Assembly: GCA_905250125.1 (NCBI GenBank)
Contig: CAJNOL010001171.1
Coordinates: forward strand, 1-64,000
Direction of reading: 5' to 3'
Length of the DNA: 64,000 bases
Source: Rotaria sordida
Taxonomy: Eukaryota; Rotifera; Eurotatoria; Philodinida; Philodinidae
Shown: positions 23,166 through 36,240 of the stretch, in pieces
How the letters are laid out: every line of letters begins with the position of its first letter
How positions within the stretch are numbered: position 1 is the first letter of the stretch
The notes under the pieces: model-generated
Database searches by the model: none
What the model saw: the letters and a program-made list of their open reading frames with translations, nothing else
Told to the model about the DNA's origin: nothing
Translations under genes and position numbers: made by a program

Positions 23166-26100
23166 AAATGTAACAATAATATAATAATTTTTTATATTTT
23201 ATTAAAACTTTGACTATGGTTATTATCGATAGGGAAGAATAAGTTCATATATAGTTTATTTCTACAATTATTATAGAATATTTTATTGATAGTAAAAATC
23301 TATCATAAAACAGAAAATAATCGATTTAATGAGATTATAATGAGTTTAAAATCATGATACTGTTGTGCAAAGATATCAATAAGATATTTTACGATTTCGA
23401 TCAGACGATGGTTAGAGCAATATTTTTTTAGACATTATATTCCCGAACATTGTAGGATCAATATGAAATTATTAGCAAAACATGTAGAATAAAATTTTGC
23501 ATTGAGCTATATATGAAGTTTAATAATTCACGAATGAATAGATGTTACATCTTATGTATCCCTGTCGTTTAGATTATATAAAAATTTCAAAAACCTACTT
23601 GATTATGCATTTGTTTTAACCATCATAAATTAAGGCTGAAGTTATATGAATGATCGAATCTGAAATTTCCGATTTGTCCATACCCAGGAGAATCATTCCA
23701 ACAATCGGATCCGATCGGATTCCTATCGGATTCAATCGGATTTTATTGGAATTTCTATAAATCCGACGAAATCCTATAGGAATCCGGGAGACGATCCTAC
23801 TAACGGAACCTTAGTGTCTAGACATTATAGGATCCTACTATCGGATTCCGATAGTAATTCATCGTATAAATATGACTGGTCTCTAGTATTGGGTTAAAAT
23901 GCTAATTAGCACGTAATTAAGAAAATAGGTTTCGCCCGTCAGATCCGTTAGTCGATCCGTTTCCCGGAATCCCATAGGATTTTGTCGGATCCGATCAGAT
24001 CCGATTGGATCCGGTATCGGATTCATTCACCTGGGTAGGTTTGGTATATCCTAGTTCATCATACAAAATCAAAGGAAAAAGATTTCAAACGTTTAATTCG
24101 ATAACTTTTCATATTTCTCTCTGTCTGATATACTTAAATCTTCGTTTATATGCAAAGTTAATAATTTTCGCAGTAAGTTTTTTTGTTTCAGTTTCATGAT
24201 TTGCGAAATTTTATCATATGAAATTAAATGTTGATGATTAATAAAATGATCTTCCTATAACTGAATATTTAGTAGAAACTATTTTTCTGTCAAGTTTTAT
24301 TCGAAAAGGTATCTGAAACTCAAGAGTCTTGCATTTCTCTTAAAGAAATCAGTTTTAGTCATCACAATCTACTAGTGCTGTTCTTTAACATTTATATAAA
24401 AAAAAATGCAAAACGTCGATTGAAATGTTTTTAGAACATCGAACTATCTGTCCTATATCAAATGTTCCTGTCAATGATCTTGTAATGTGTTAGAGTAAGA
24501 ATGATTGACTAATTGTTACTCGTAGGAAAGTTTAATACTAATTTGTCTTGTGTATTGAAATTACGGTAATGAATATGTATTTTATACATTGATATCCTAT
24601 ATTCGTCATTTTTGTCAGCTTCGATGAAAATTTTTGTTAAGAGTACCATGTCAACATCTTATTACCTACGAATCTTTATCAAAATAGATAAATGATCTGT
24701 GATTCATCACATTCTTTTAGTTGATTTTATGAACAATTGTCAATTGTTTTTTGAGTTCGTAGTCATGACCCAACTACAGTAATAGAGTTTTATAGTTTCT
24801 TAATCACAAGTTCAAATTTTCAGAATATCTTTATCTAATGTCTTATGAACATATTCCTCACCATGTTTTTCTTCTTTTACTCAAAATAAAAATTTTTAGA
24901 ACAAAGAAAGCTTCTGAAAAAAAAATCATCGAACACTTTTCATTGTTTCTAATCTCTGTATCGACTTTCATCTCTAAAGACATCAAAAAGAATTCCTAAA
25001 ATACAATGAATAGTATTCAATCAATTTCAACGCATTCATATTCGTTGAAACCTGTCAATTCAATAAAAGTAGAGTGGCAGAGAAGAAGAAAAAGTTCTTG
25101 AAAACCTTCCAAGAAAAAGAAAGAAACAAAATATAGGCAACCTTACCTTTATTTAAAGGCCTTTTGTGTTACACATTCTACCTTCACATACTATACATAC
25201 ACAAATGATGGTAACAATAATAAAATTACATAAGTTTGTGTATTTTCTTTGTTTTGAATGTGATCTTTTATTGATCTCTTGTGCTCATCATATTTACACT
25301 CTCGGAGAAACCAATAGAATCATGCAATCAACATTATGAAAAAAATTTTTTGCGGAACAAACTTTTATGTTTGTGCAAAGATACCAGGATGTGAGTAATG
25401 CTAGAGACCGTAGCAATCACATATGAGACAAGAACATCCCTGAAAACTGATCTTGGAAGTCGAAAATTTTCAAAATCTAGTATCTATTTTTATCTCGCGA
25501 CAGTGGCGACTAGTATTTTCAGTAGCTATTTATGGCAACGATGGAGACGCGGCCAGACTGCCAAAAGTATCTGTATGGATGGCTTAACTGATAGACTCTA
25601 ACTACTCTAATCATGAATAAAAACATAGTCAATGCAAAAATGTTGATCATATTTGTTCTCATGTGTTAATTTATAAAACCAAAGGATGTGATTTCGATTT
25701 CTGTTCGTTCCAATAAAAAAACCAATCTAAATTCAAATTTAACAAATAAAGTATATTTATCAAGATTAACATTCATTTATGTTGAAAACATGTTACTCTG
25801 ACAAACTGCATAGTTTTTCACTATTCACTCTAATTCATCTTTGCAACATTTTGATCAGCATTACTGATTTACCTGTTGAAATAAAATCTAATAACCAATT
25901 TGCTTTCACGATTGATAGTTCCTTCATTCTTACCGTTCATTCACTCTTTCTTCTCTTACTCTTGAAAACTCTACACCTACTAAAAACATATTTGATTTCA
26001 ATTACTGTTAATCAAAACAAAAAGTTTATCTATAAAAATTTTATTTCAAGGTAAATGAAATCGATACACATGTTTTGATGAATCAAAGTAAACAGCGAAG

Positions 26101-28156
26101 ATACTCACCGTTTATCACAGCCACAACTTTTAAACATGGACAACAATAAACTCAAATTTTTATTTATAACAAAGATAAGATAAGAAGAATAAATGCATCT
26201 TGACAATAGTTTACCTCTCAAATAAGATTAATAAGTTATACAAAGTGTTCCTGAAAATTCTTCAAGAATAAAAATATTTATGCATTAAATTGAGTATCAT
26301 ATACTGTTCTCCAAATTATAAATGATTTTATTGGATTCGAACTTCAAATGAAAGAATTTAATTGTCAATAAAAATTGAAGAAATTGTTCTAATTCATAAA
26401 TTTAAAAAAAAACAAACTTTGCATTTATGCGTGACATATTTGCAGAATTATTTCTCGCTTTATTAAAACTCCGTTTATAGATTTTTACTCGACACTATTT
26501 TTGTTTTGCGAAAACTGTTAAAAATAAATTTCTATATTATGATAAATAGAGAGCCAATTCAATTTGATAAATGATTATTTCACTAGTAAATTTTAACATA
26601 AAAATAGTTCGAGAATAATATTATGACTTTGATGGATATTATCAAAAAAAGAAAAGAATCAATTACATTATTCAAGTCATTTTCAAGGATTTTATTGAAT
26701 TTCACTTTTTTTTTTCTTCAATATTTGAACAAACATAAAACAAAGTTAGTCTATCTTTAGAAAGTATCGAACATTTTCGCATCACAGTTTTATTTTTCTA
26801 CAATAATTGTAGAAAAGAACCCTTCAGATGAATTGAATTGAAGGTTATAGAAGAGGCCTAGTTCAATTTCATAAATTCTATACTTCTTGAACTCGAAAAA
26901 CCTAAACATTTGCTCAAAAAATAACTAAACATAATTTTAAGAAGTCCCAAAACCTAAAAACTTTTAAGCGCTGTTAGAACTTCAAAAACTTTGAGAAAAT
27001 TCTGAAATCCTAATAGTTATACAATCATCCAACGAGTGTCAATAGATCCTTCTAGTCAAAGAAAATGAATAAGAAATGATTTTGGTACATTTTTTACTCT
27101 GACACTTATGGTAATCTTTAGATGCAGTGAATGAAATGTAATTTTTTGGAAACTAGTATTTTCCGAATAGAAGTATACTTGAGAGAAGATGGATGATTTA
27201 TTTGATTGATAGAACAATTGGTTGATGCTAAAGACTTGTTGGCCACGGTGGTTTGATCTTCATGATTCGTTGATTCAGAATCACAATTTAAAACTAGAAT
27301 TGTACCTGTTTTATTGTTTCTATCATTGTGCAAGTGTTTCATTTGAATATCGTCGAAAATTCATGTCCTTAAACTTATGCTTTAGTGACTTGTAACCGAG
27401 AAATTATAAAAGGAGCATACTTATTTCTATGATGAATGGTAACATTCAAACAATCTTTTGTTGAATTTTTCGTCCCATTTAGTAAGGGATGAAAGAGCAG
27501 ATGGCCATTATTATATTACACTTTCAAATTCATTCATTTATTGTATTCTGTTCTTTTTATAGAAGTATTTTTTCTTTTTATGAAGAATCCACCAGCGAAC
27601 TATTAAGATTGAATATGTCACAAACGAACATATAATGTTATTTTTTAATCCGTGGATAATAATATTAACTACTTTCAATATTTAATCTAATTCCTTTTTA
27701 GTAGTTGACCCAAAAAAAAGATAAAAAATGTCTTTCTGATCCATTATTTTTATAAAGAGTCGTTGGAAACTTGATCGAGTTTCAATGTCGAAGAATTCTC
27801 AAAAATTTTCGCTTTCAATAGAACACAATGAGGAAAAATTATTACCAGGCATGTTGAAAAGAATAACTAAAAGCACAAGACGACAAATGGTTTAACAATG
27901 TTTTCCGAGTGAACAACACAGTACATGAATGATCATACTAACCATTTGCACTGGACACCATATATGCCGCAAAATAGTCAAATATTAAAGGATTTATACT
28001 TTCCTCTTCATTCTTTTTTAGAAACGAAAGTTGAAGAATAAATAACTTTTCTTCTATTTAGAAAGGAAAGTAAAACGCTTTTTTCTCCTTTCGTTTCTGA
28101 GAGCAAAATGAAAATGAAAGTGCAACAATTATTCTAAACCTCTACTTTTCAAATAG
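23166..28156. other. Intergenic, 5 kb
   Basis: Apart from the fold-back element at 23681-24037 (listed), I see only AT-rich sequence and short frames with no recognisable domain. A possible decayed LRR exon end (GTGAACAACACA followed by GT) lies at 27909-27922. Confidence 0.45.
23681..24037. mobile_element. Fold-back element built of GGATCCGATCGG words
   Basis: The left end is TACCCAGGAGAATCATTCC; the right end is the reverse complement of TACCCAGGTGAATGAATCC. If the outer TA is a target duplication, the element proper starts CCCAGG. Both arms are packed with the degenerate word ATCCGATCGGAT in both orientations, so the sequence can fold in many registers. Length is 357 bp with no coding frame. 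The GC content is clearly above the flanks. Confidence 0.7.
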
Positions 28157-28817
28157 ACATTCACCACATTATACCTTCAATGGAATCTAATCGGAAAGCA
28201 AAAGGTACTACACCTTGCCAATGCTTTAATAAACAACACGGTAATACAACATTTACTAATCATCTTCATCTTATCTATCTCTATTTTTCACACAGACACT
28301 CATCAGACTCAACCTGAGGTGTAATCAGATTGAAAACCAAGGACTGCAGCATCTTGCCAATGCACTCACACACAACACGGTAATATATCACTTACTACTC
28401 ATTTTCATCTTGCTCATTCCCACTCTTCACATAGACACTCGTGACACTCAACCTTAACTCTAATCAAATCGAAGACCCAGGAGCACAATATCTTTCCAAT
28501 GCTCTCACAAACAATACCGTAATACGTCATTTACTACTCATCTTCGTCCTGTGAATCTTCATTTTTCATACAGACACTCGTGATACTCGATCTTGGAAAT
28601 AATGAAGTCGGTGACCTAGGGGCAGAACATCTTACCAATGCTATCATAAACAACACAGTAATATAGAACATACTACTTATCTTCATCTTTTCAATCTTCA
28701 CTTTTTGCAAAGATACTCAGCATGCTCCACCTCGGTTTAAATCACAATGTCGGAGTGGAAGGACGAGAACGAGTGAGAAAAATTTTGAAGAGAAACGCAA
28801 GAAGGGTAGTATGTTGA
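28157..28817 (+). CDS. Five tandem leucine-rich-repeat exons (RNI/NLR-type), 5' end not found
   Basis: Exons 28157-28240, 28296-28379, 28435-28518, 28574-28657 and 28713-28817 each begin after AG and, except the last, end before GT. Each of the first four is 84 nt, phase 0, and encodes one 28-residue repeat such as TLIRLNLRCNQIENQGLQ followed by HLANALTHNT. This is the ribonuclease-inhibitor-type LRR consensus LxLxxNxIxxxGxxxLAxALxxNT. The last exon starts ILSMLHLGLNHN and runs through a basic tail to TGA. Introns are all exactly 55 nt. Such repeats act in protein recognition, often in NLR-like proteins. No NACHT, FISNA or other N-terminal part is visible upstream, so this may be the 3' end of a gene with a distant 5' part, or an orphan gene fragment. 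Confidence 0.75.
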
Positions 28818-31800
28818 TGATCGATAGTGATTTCGCTTTGGAACAGTTGCATTCGCACATTTCTCATGATGATATCTGTTTATGGGAATCCTCCGTGTTT
28901 CGAGTAGAAAAATTCACTGGACCTTCTTTTGTTAAGGTCGTTCGCTGTTGTGTAACTTTATCGCATACCTGAAGATTCAGAGGTTTATGTAAAAGAAAAC
29001 TTATTAGAATGGATTCATACAAAACTAAATGTTCTCAATCGCTTGATATATGGATAAACACTGTCGTTTTCGGTGGTGAACCATTGCTACTGAACAGTTC
29101 AAAAGTTTTTTCAACGGATCTGTGACATACTATCAGTTTGATTCGAATGACTCATTGATTTAAGTTTTGAATTTCCTAGGTATTGATCTATTGACTGTCG
29201 ATCGTGTATTGTAACAACAACGTATTACCAGTTAAATACATTTAGTATTTAGATAGACTTGTTGATAATTAACCGCTCCATGAGAAAACTTTGAGCATAG
29301 GATTGCAAAAGAGTATGTTTATGATCTGCAGCTTTCGAATATCATAAGAACGGCCTGGTCAAAAGAAGATATTGTTAGTTTTGTATAGAGCATATTTGAC
29401 TCATGGATGTCGAATTTTCAGCATTGTGGAAAAGGATCTCATTGACGTACGAAATTGATGGAGAACGCATGAGATTTGCCATGTTCAAAAACTTTCAAGG
29501 GTAATGAGCGATCTTATCTACATGTACACCGTTGACTTTTTACATATTGAAATCCAGAACTCAAGTGTGATACCTATGATTTGCAGTCACCGAAGTGCTG
29601 CTTATTTTTTCCTCAGACACAAATCTATTCTGATCCTGGCTTCCTGAGTCGCTACTATCAGTGAAATCCTGTTGCATCTTTTTTCTTCGCACAGGACTGG
29701 GATTCGAAATAGACAACATACGGGTCAATCCAAAGTTAACCAAGTGTGATCGGGTAATAGGAAATAAAACTAGTCAACAAGAATTACTGAAAGTATAACA
29801 AAAAAAAAATATTGAGCGACTCACCTACTCTCAGCAGTGCAGAACAGCAATGAACATGAATTACATATTTCTCAGTTTTCTTTTATAGAAACAGACTCGA
29901 AATTATCTAGATATCTGTTTCTCAGATCTCACCTAAAACAATGCCTTCTGATTATTCTAAGCTTGTAATATCATGAGAACTGCTGTCGCAAGTAGTACAA
30001 TGTTTCACTTTGTTCTCCGAACATAATTCTAATAAAATAGTATGAACTAATAGCTGCAGAAAACTTAACTTCATGCAAAGATATTTGTAACTATCGCACT
30101 TATTACCTACCTACGTACCCAACGTATACAATATTCTATGCTCCTTTAGCTTCGATTTCATTTCTATAGAACATTTGTGTTACGAGTTTCTTTTTGAAAA
30201 GTACAGATGATCAAAAGAGAGGTGACTAGCTTCAAAATTTGCAGGCGATTTTATGGGCAATTAACTTTAATGAACAGCATAATCAGAAGTTCATTGTTTA
30301 TTATAATAAATATTTCATTCATAACGTTATTAAACTGAAAAATATCGATCAATTAAAACATGAAGATCGTCATCATATTCATATCTATGATACATTAAGC
30401 AAGACTTAAATATGCTTAACATACATATCAAGTACATTGATATCATCAATATAAAAAAAAAGATTTCCATAAGTTATCTGTAGAAGAATATTGGCCAATG
30501 TCATCATTCAATCGTCTCGTTTAGCTTATACTATGATCAAGATTTAATTCGGACCAACTCTAATCCGGCCAAGCAAACAAAAAATGGATCATGATAGTTC
30601 AACAAATTTTCACTTGTTCATAAATAGCGTCATATTTCCAGCAAGTCCTCTCTAGTCTGTTAAAATCTGCGAACTTGCATTTTTTTCTCTTCATTCTAAG
30701 TGTTCCAAGAAAGTGACAGATGCTAGTTGGAGCTAGCTCATAACAAGTTACACTCGTTTCAACAGTTCTTCAGATTGGAACTATGGCTGAACAGTCACAC
30801 ATCTAACAATCAATATGAGATTCAACAATAATCGTCTCATAAAATGTATTTCAAAAAGTTTACAAAAATCATTCGTATTCTTTCTTAGTGCACTGATAAA
30901 GATGTAATGTACAAATAGAAGATTTTTTTCCATCAATACAAATCATACATTATTTATAAATAGGATATGAGTTTTATAATTCGTACCACAACCTTATCGT
31001 AGAGCTCTTTCTCCTTTGACAATTATGACAAAAATCTTGCAAGTATTATTTCAATTTATATCAAATTTCAGATACCATATTAAAATTTTTTAACGATTAA
31101 AATCGTTACTATCTGTTAAAAGAAAAAACAATTATCAACATAAATAACTCTCTAGTTTCTATTTTTTTTTCCGGATAGTATACATTCAATGATGTAAAAA
31201 AAACCAAACTGAGATGCCAAAAAACTCTTTGACTTCCATCACCACTATACAACAGCAGTAGAAATATGTATATTTCAAACATTGACTGGACACCCGTAAA
31301 GACTGCGGACACCCATTCTAGTCTGCACTTTTTATTATCTACTAAAATATAGGCTTTTGTGAGCACGAACATCTATGGTTATTGCGATCTTTACTTATAC
31401 AAGATGTTCTACAATTAAATGTCAACGTAGCCAAGAGTCACATTTTGGTACTCGTAAAAACTGTAAATCACATGATTACCTTGTTTTTAATTATAAACTA
31501 TAACGATGGTTACCTTGATATTTATTTATAATACATCTTGTACAATTAAAAATCAACGGAACCATGAATGTTCGTATCCATAAAAAAGGCTATACTACAG
31601 TTGAAAATAAACAGCATAGTCCAAAATAGGTATTCATAAGATACTAACGGGTGGGGCAAAAGTTTTGCATTAATTTTGTTTTTGATATAACTCTGTAACG
31701 TAATGTCGTAGAGACTTGATTTTTTTTTTGTTAGAAAGAGCAAAGTGTCTAGTGCAAGACTATATAAAAGAGTTTGATTGGAAATGTTTTTCGAAAACTA

Positions 31801-33070
31801 TAACAATCTTAGAACAGAAGGCGTTGGAAAACTCTTCCGCAACTTTGTTGAACTTAGAAAAAAATTCCTATAATTAGAAAGGTTATTTTTTTATTCTTCT
31901 AATCCGGATTTTATAATATAAGGATAGAGTACTATTGCATTACAAAAAAAGAAATTTTCTACATGTTTTATAAAGGTCGAAATGAACGCTTTTATGATAT
32001 CGTCTGTTTCATCAATTCTTTATCATTGCTGGTAGCAATCGAAAAAATAAACTCTATTTCGCAGGTGAGATTGTTAGAAGCTATATATTTTATAGGAAAA
32101 AGAAAGTTTATTGAGTCCTCTACCAAACGATATTATTTGGAATAGGACGCAACTTCTCTATGAGATATTCAGAAAAAAAACTTATTTTCACGCTGCAAAA
32201 CCAAATTCGAACAATTAATTTGTTTTTATCAACGTGTCTTTTGTTCATTCTCTTGTATGTTATACCAATTATTTTAATACCAAATGAAAACCTCCGTTGT
32301 AATGAGCAATTGTATATATATGGTGCTCGAAAGTAGCTAATGAAAAAGGCTCAAACAAATATTTTTGGATTAAAAAAATGTGACCGAAGTTGCGGAAGAG
32401 TTTTTCGGAGCCTTGTGTTCTAAAACTATTATAGTCTTCGAAAAACATTACAAATCAAATTCTTTTATATATTTTTGCACTAGACACTTTGCTCTTTCTA
32501 ACAAAAAAAAAATCAAGTCTCCACGATATTGCGTTGCAGAGTTATATCAAAAACAAAATTAATGCAAAACTTTTGCCCCACCCGTTAGTTTTAGCGATGT
32601 TCGTAGTTTTTATAAGCATTCTGCATTGACTAGATTTTATAGTAGTCATTATTCGTCTTTTGATTTTTTATCAATTTATTAAATATCAGTTTGTATGAAA
32701 CAACGGTTGTGCAATATTACTCTATAACTTGTAGACGTTAATATTAACAATGACCGATGACAAAAATTGTATTCATTCAATCGTTTCGTTTTACTTATTA
32801 ATAATACAAAAAAAAAAAAGCAATACTTTCTTTCTGAGTATCTTTTCAATATGTATCTTTTAATAATTTGTCGTGTCGAAATGCACACACACAAATCAAA
32901 AATAAGAACTTTCGCAAAGGAAAAAAAAAACGAAGCACAACAGAAAAAAAACAAAAAACAAAAAACAAAAAAAAAGGAGAAAAATTTTCATACACATGAA
33001 GAATTATTTAAATAAAGAACACGTATTATTTAATTTATCTCGAACAATATTGAAAAACTATACAGAATAT
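28818..33070. other. Intergenic, 4.3 kb
   Basis: 28820-29760 is less AT-rich than the surroundings and looks like decayed coding or transposon sequence, but I could not identify it. A possible exon at 29570-29743 is noted in the findings. 31390-31600 carries two diverged direct copies of a stretch reading ACAATTAAATGTCAACGTAGCC. The Tc1/mariner-like element at 31647-32585 is listed separately. The rest is AT-rich. Confidence 0.45.
31647..32585. mobile_element. 939-bp TA-flanked element with ~200-bp TIRs (Tc1/mariner-like, non-autonomous)
   Basis: The ends ACGGGTGGGGCAAAAGTTTTG (left) and its exact reverse complement (right) are each flanked by TA, the target site of Tc1/mariner elements. The inverted repeats run inward for about 205 nt at roughly 88-90 percent identity by eye, both including TTAGAAAGAGCAAAGTGTCTA. 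The central ~530 nt has no transposase, only short frames. The terminal wording (GGGGCAAAAGTTTTG) is typical of the superfamily. Probably a non-autonomous derivative or MITE. Confidence 0.82.
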
Positions 33071-36000
33071 TTAACTAATAATACAATCTTTTTTCCTTCG
33101 ATTTCCATTTGATTTTTTATCTTTTTTATTTAATGTCATTGTTTTTTTCATTAATGTTGAATTAATTGTATTTGTTCCAAGACTACCACCACATTCATCA
33201 ACATAACTTATTTTTGTTCCATAATTTATTGGTTTTCTAATACGATTTCCATGTATATCAAATTGATGATAAATTGAATTAAAATCATCTTGTTCATTAT
33301 CATCATCATCGGATGATGATGATGTTGAAGATGATCGATGTATTGTTGAAATATTTTTTTTTGATTTATAACTTATTGTTGGTGAACGTTTATATGTTTT
33401 ATCTTTATCATTATCATCAACAAAACGAACATGATGTTGTTTTGTAAAACGTGCTGAACCATTTAATGAACGTGAACGTGGAAATTGTGATGATATTGTT
33501 GAATAATTTGTTGATTTTGGTCGTGATATAGGATACATAATTTCATTTGAATCAAAATTTTTTAAATGATTTGTTTTTTCAACTAATGTTTCTTGTGATA
33601 TTGTTGGATATGTTTTTATTTTTGATGATTTTGATTTATGACTTAAATCAGGTAATGATGCACGTGATGATTTTGATGTTGAACAACGTGCTATTTCAAG
33701 TGTTGCACCATGACGATCAAGTTGTTCAAGATTTAAATCATTATAAAATTGTATTGGTTCACGTGAACGACTTCTTGTTATATTTAATTTTTGTTTTTCA
33801 TTATGATCATTTGTTAATATTGAATTAGGAGATGATTGATATTGAAGAAATATTTGTGGTTGATGATGATGATGACGATTATAACGACGACTACTTGTAC
33901 CATCAGATAAATAACCATTATTATAATCACGTTTATATTTTTGAACACCAGCTCCGTCTGATACATAACCTGTTTGATCTTTTGTTGTTCGTCGATTTGA
34001 TATAATTTGTTGTTGTTGTTGTAATTGATTTAAAGTTTTAGGACGTGGTGGAATAATTCTAACATGTTGATTTGTATGTGTTGTATATGATGTTGGTATA
34101 ATATCAGGACTTTGATGAAATTTATTTTGTTGATTTAATTTTGTATTTAATAAACGATTATTTCGTTGTAATGCACATTCATTTGAACAAAATAATGCAC
34201 CATAACGTGGAAAAAAACCACGATTATGTAATGGTATACGACATGTATAACAAAAAAAACAACTATCTGTTGCATGCCAATGTTGAGATTCATGTGCCAT
34301 TTGTGGTTGATCAGTTTCAATACGTTCACCACATGTATCACAATATTCAGCATACATTGTTTCAAAACAATTTAAACAATATGGTTGTGTTTGACGCATA
34401 ACATAACGTTCACCACCTAAACGTTTTTTACAATTTGAACAACAAAAATGATCCATATGCCAACTATAACCTTCAGCTTCAGTACATTCATCACCGAAGA
34501 TGATCTAAATAGATGAAAAGAAGAACGTCATTTATTTTTCTACTCAAAAATCTAAATATAAAGATATCATTATCATCATCAACAATACTGACAGATGCTC
34601 AATTGTCTATTGATTTAATATCATTGTGATAAACAATATGTCTATTTTGACATGTATGAATTAATACATATAGAATAAGTATGGGTATGATATGTTAAAA
34701 ATATGAAAAATATACTAAAAGTTGTCATCACTCACTACCTTACGTCGAAGTGGTAATGGTCTACTTTCCATGTGTATATATGCATATAGTCAAAATAAGT
34801 AGACTAATAATATAACATTGTTTTTGTATGCATATATATATATATATATATATGGTCAATGTCTACCGTTCATTTTAGTCTTGCCTATATTATTATCTCT
34901 AATGATTATCAAATCAATTATAGTTTCTTTTGAACGACAACTGTTTTCGTCATTTTTTTTTTCTTTTTTTTTTGTTATTGATTAAACATCATATTTGTAA
35001 TTTTTGCTTTCTATTCAAGTGTAATTAACAATACATACTTCATCACATGCTGTACATCGTGGTTTATATAATTCAGCATGATGTCGTCCACAATAAAGTT
35101 GACCATCTTTGTAAAAATATATTAAATTAACAAGAAATTCTTTACATTGTTTACAAGTAAAACATTCTGGATGCCAAAGACCAGTACGACCGGCTCGTTC
35201 GGCAAATACACATATCGAACCTGAATCAATTAATTTTTGACACTACAAAAATAAAGTAAAAGAAAATTAATTACAAATTTTTCATGTCTATTATTATAAC
35301 TATTGAGATATCCTCTCTTTGATTTTACACTTAGTGCTATAGCAAACTATCAAATACACTTGTTATTTACTATAATCAATAAACTTTACATTGTCTATAC
35401 GTTCAACACAATTAACTTGATGATCATTTTCTTCTATGATGCATATCTATTAGTCATATTTATCTTTGTGTGTCATACCGCCACTTTGTAAGATTAACCG
35501 TCATCGAAAGACGATCAGCATGAAAAGTTAGTAAAATCTATTCAATTTGTATTGCCTTCATATGTTGAAGATATATTAATTTCTGTTAAATATTTCACCT
35601 TCGAGTCCTCTAATCTTAAATGTCAAATTTTGAAATATGATATATATATATATTTAGTAAAGTACTATGAATTTATTCTTATGTCGTAACTTGAACATAT
35701 ATTAATCTTTCATCGTAGTAAAATGAAAAAGAGAAAGAATGATATATATATTCTTAAACTTACTCCACGACATGGTATAGGTGATTGTGTCAATGGTAAT
35801 TGTCTAGCTGAACCACGACCAAGTGCATTATGTCGTTGTTGTTCATTGAATATTCTTAATTCATTTTTTTCATCTTCATTTAATGAACGACAATATTTTG
35901 GATCAGAATCATGTGGAGGTAATTGTTCTTCAAGCATTTTCTATTATTAAAAATATTATCGTATCAGAAAATTAAAAAAAAAAAAAAAAACAAATCAATC

Positions 36001-36240
36001 TAATTACTGTTCGATATTTTTCACCAATTGAATTAAGAAATGGAACTTTATCTTCAGAAAAACATTTAAAAAATTGTCGAACCTAAAATAGAATTAAATG
36101 ATAATAAATTATTTTACATATATCTATACACTTACTTGTTCTGCTTTAAGACCTGGTGGACACCAAGCATATTCTTCCAAAGCACAACCAGAATCATCAT
36201 CACTATTTGATAGACGAGAATGTTGTTGTTGTTGAAGCAT
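33071..36240 (-). CDS. prickle: Prickle, planar cell polarity PET-LIM protein
   Basis: Cytoplasmic core planar-cell-polarity protein that works with Van Gogh against Dishevelled/Frizzled at one cell edge. Five exons: 36136-36240, 36008-36082, 35764-35940, 35039-35242 and 33071-34504, all phase 0; 664 aa. PET domain about 20-115 ([30 protein letters not shown]). LIM1 about 117-180 ([20 protein letters not shown]). LIM2 about 182-240 ([25 protein letters not shown]). LIM3 about 242-300 ([23 protein letters not shown]). The long C-terminal half is low-complexity, rich in Ser, Asn, His and Arg. It ends in CIIS, a CaaX box for farnesylation as in vertebrate Prickle1/2. The first ATG lies just before a polyglutamine run (QQQQ). 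The domain order and the [15 protein letters not shown] motif separate Prickle from Testin and FHL. Confidence 0.95.

Noticed and set aside
28157-28817. Regularly spaced repeats that could be mistaken for a CRISPR-like or satellite array
   Set aside because: The repeat part is an open, phase-0 LRR-coding exon with splice signals on both sides; the spacers are 55-nt introns.
31963-32562. Short frames inside the 31.6-kb element
   Set aside because: Too short and unrelated to transposase motifs; one lies in the inverted repeat itself.
33547-34401. Open frames on both strands over the Prickle last exon
   Set aside because: They are shadows of the Prickle coding exon caused by its biased codons; amino-acid composition is implausible (runs of M, L, V, H).
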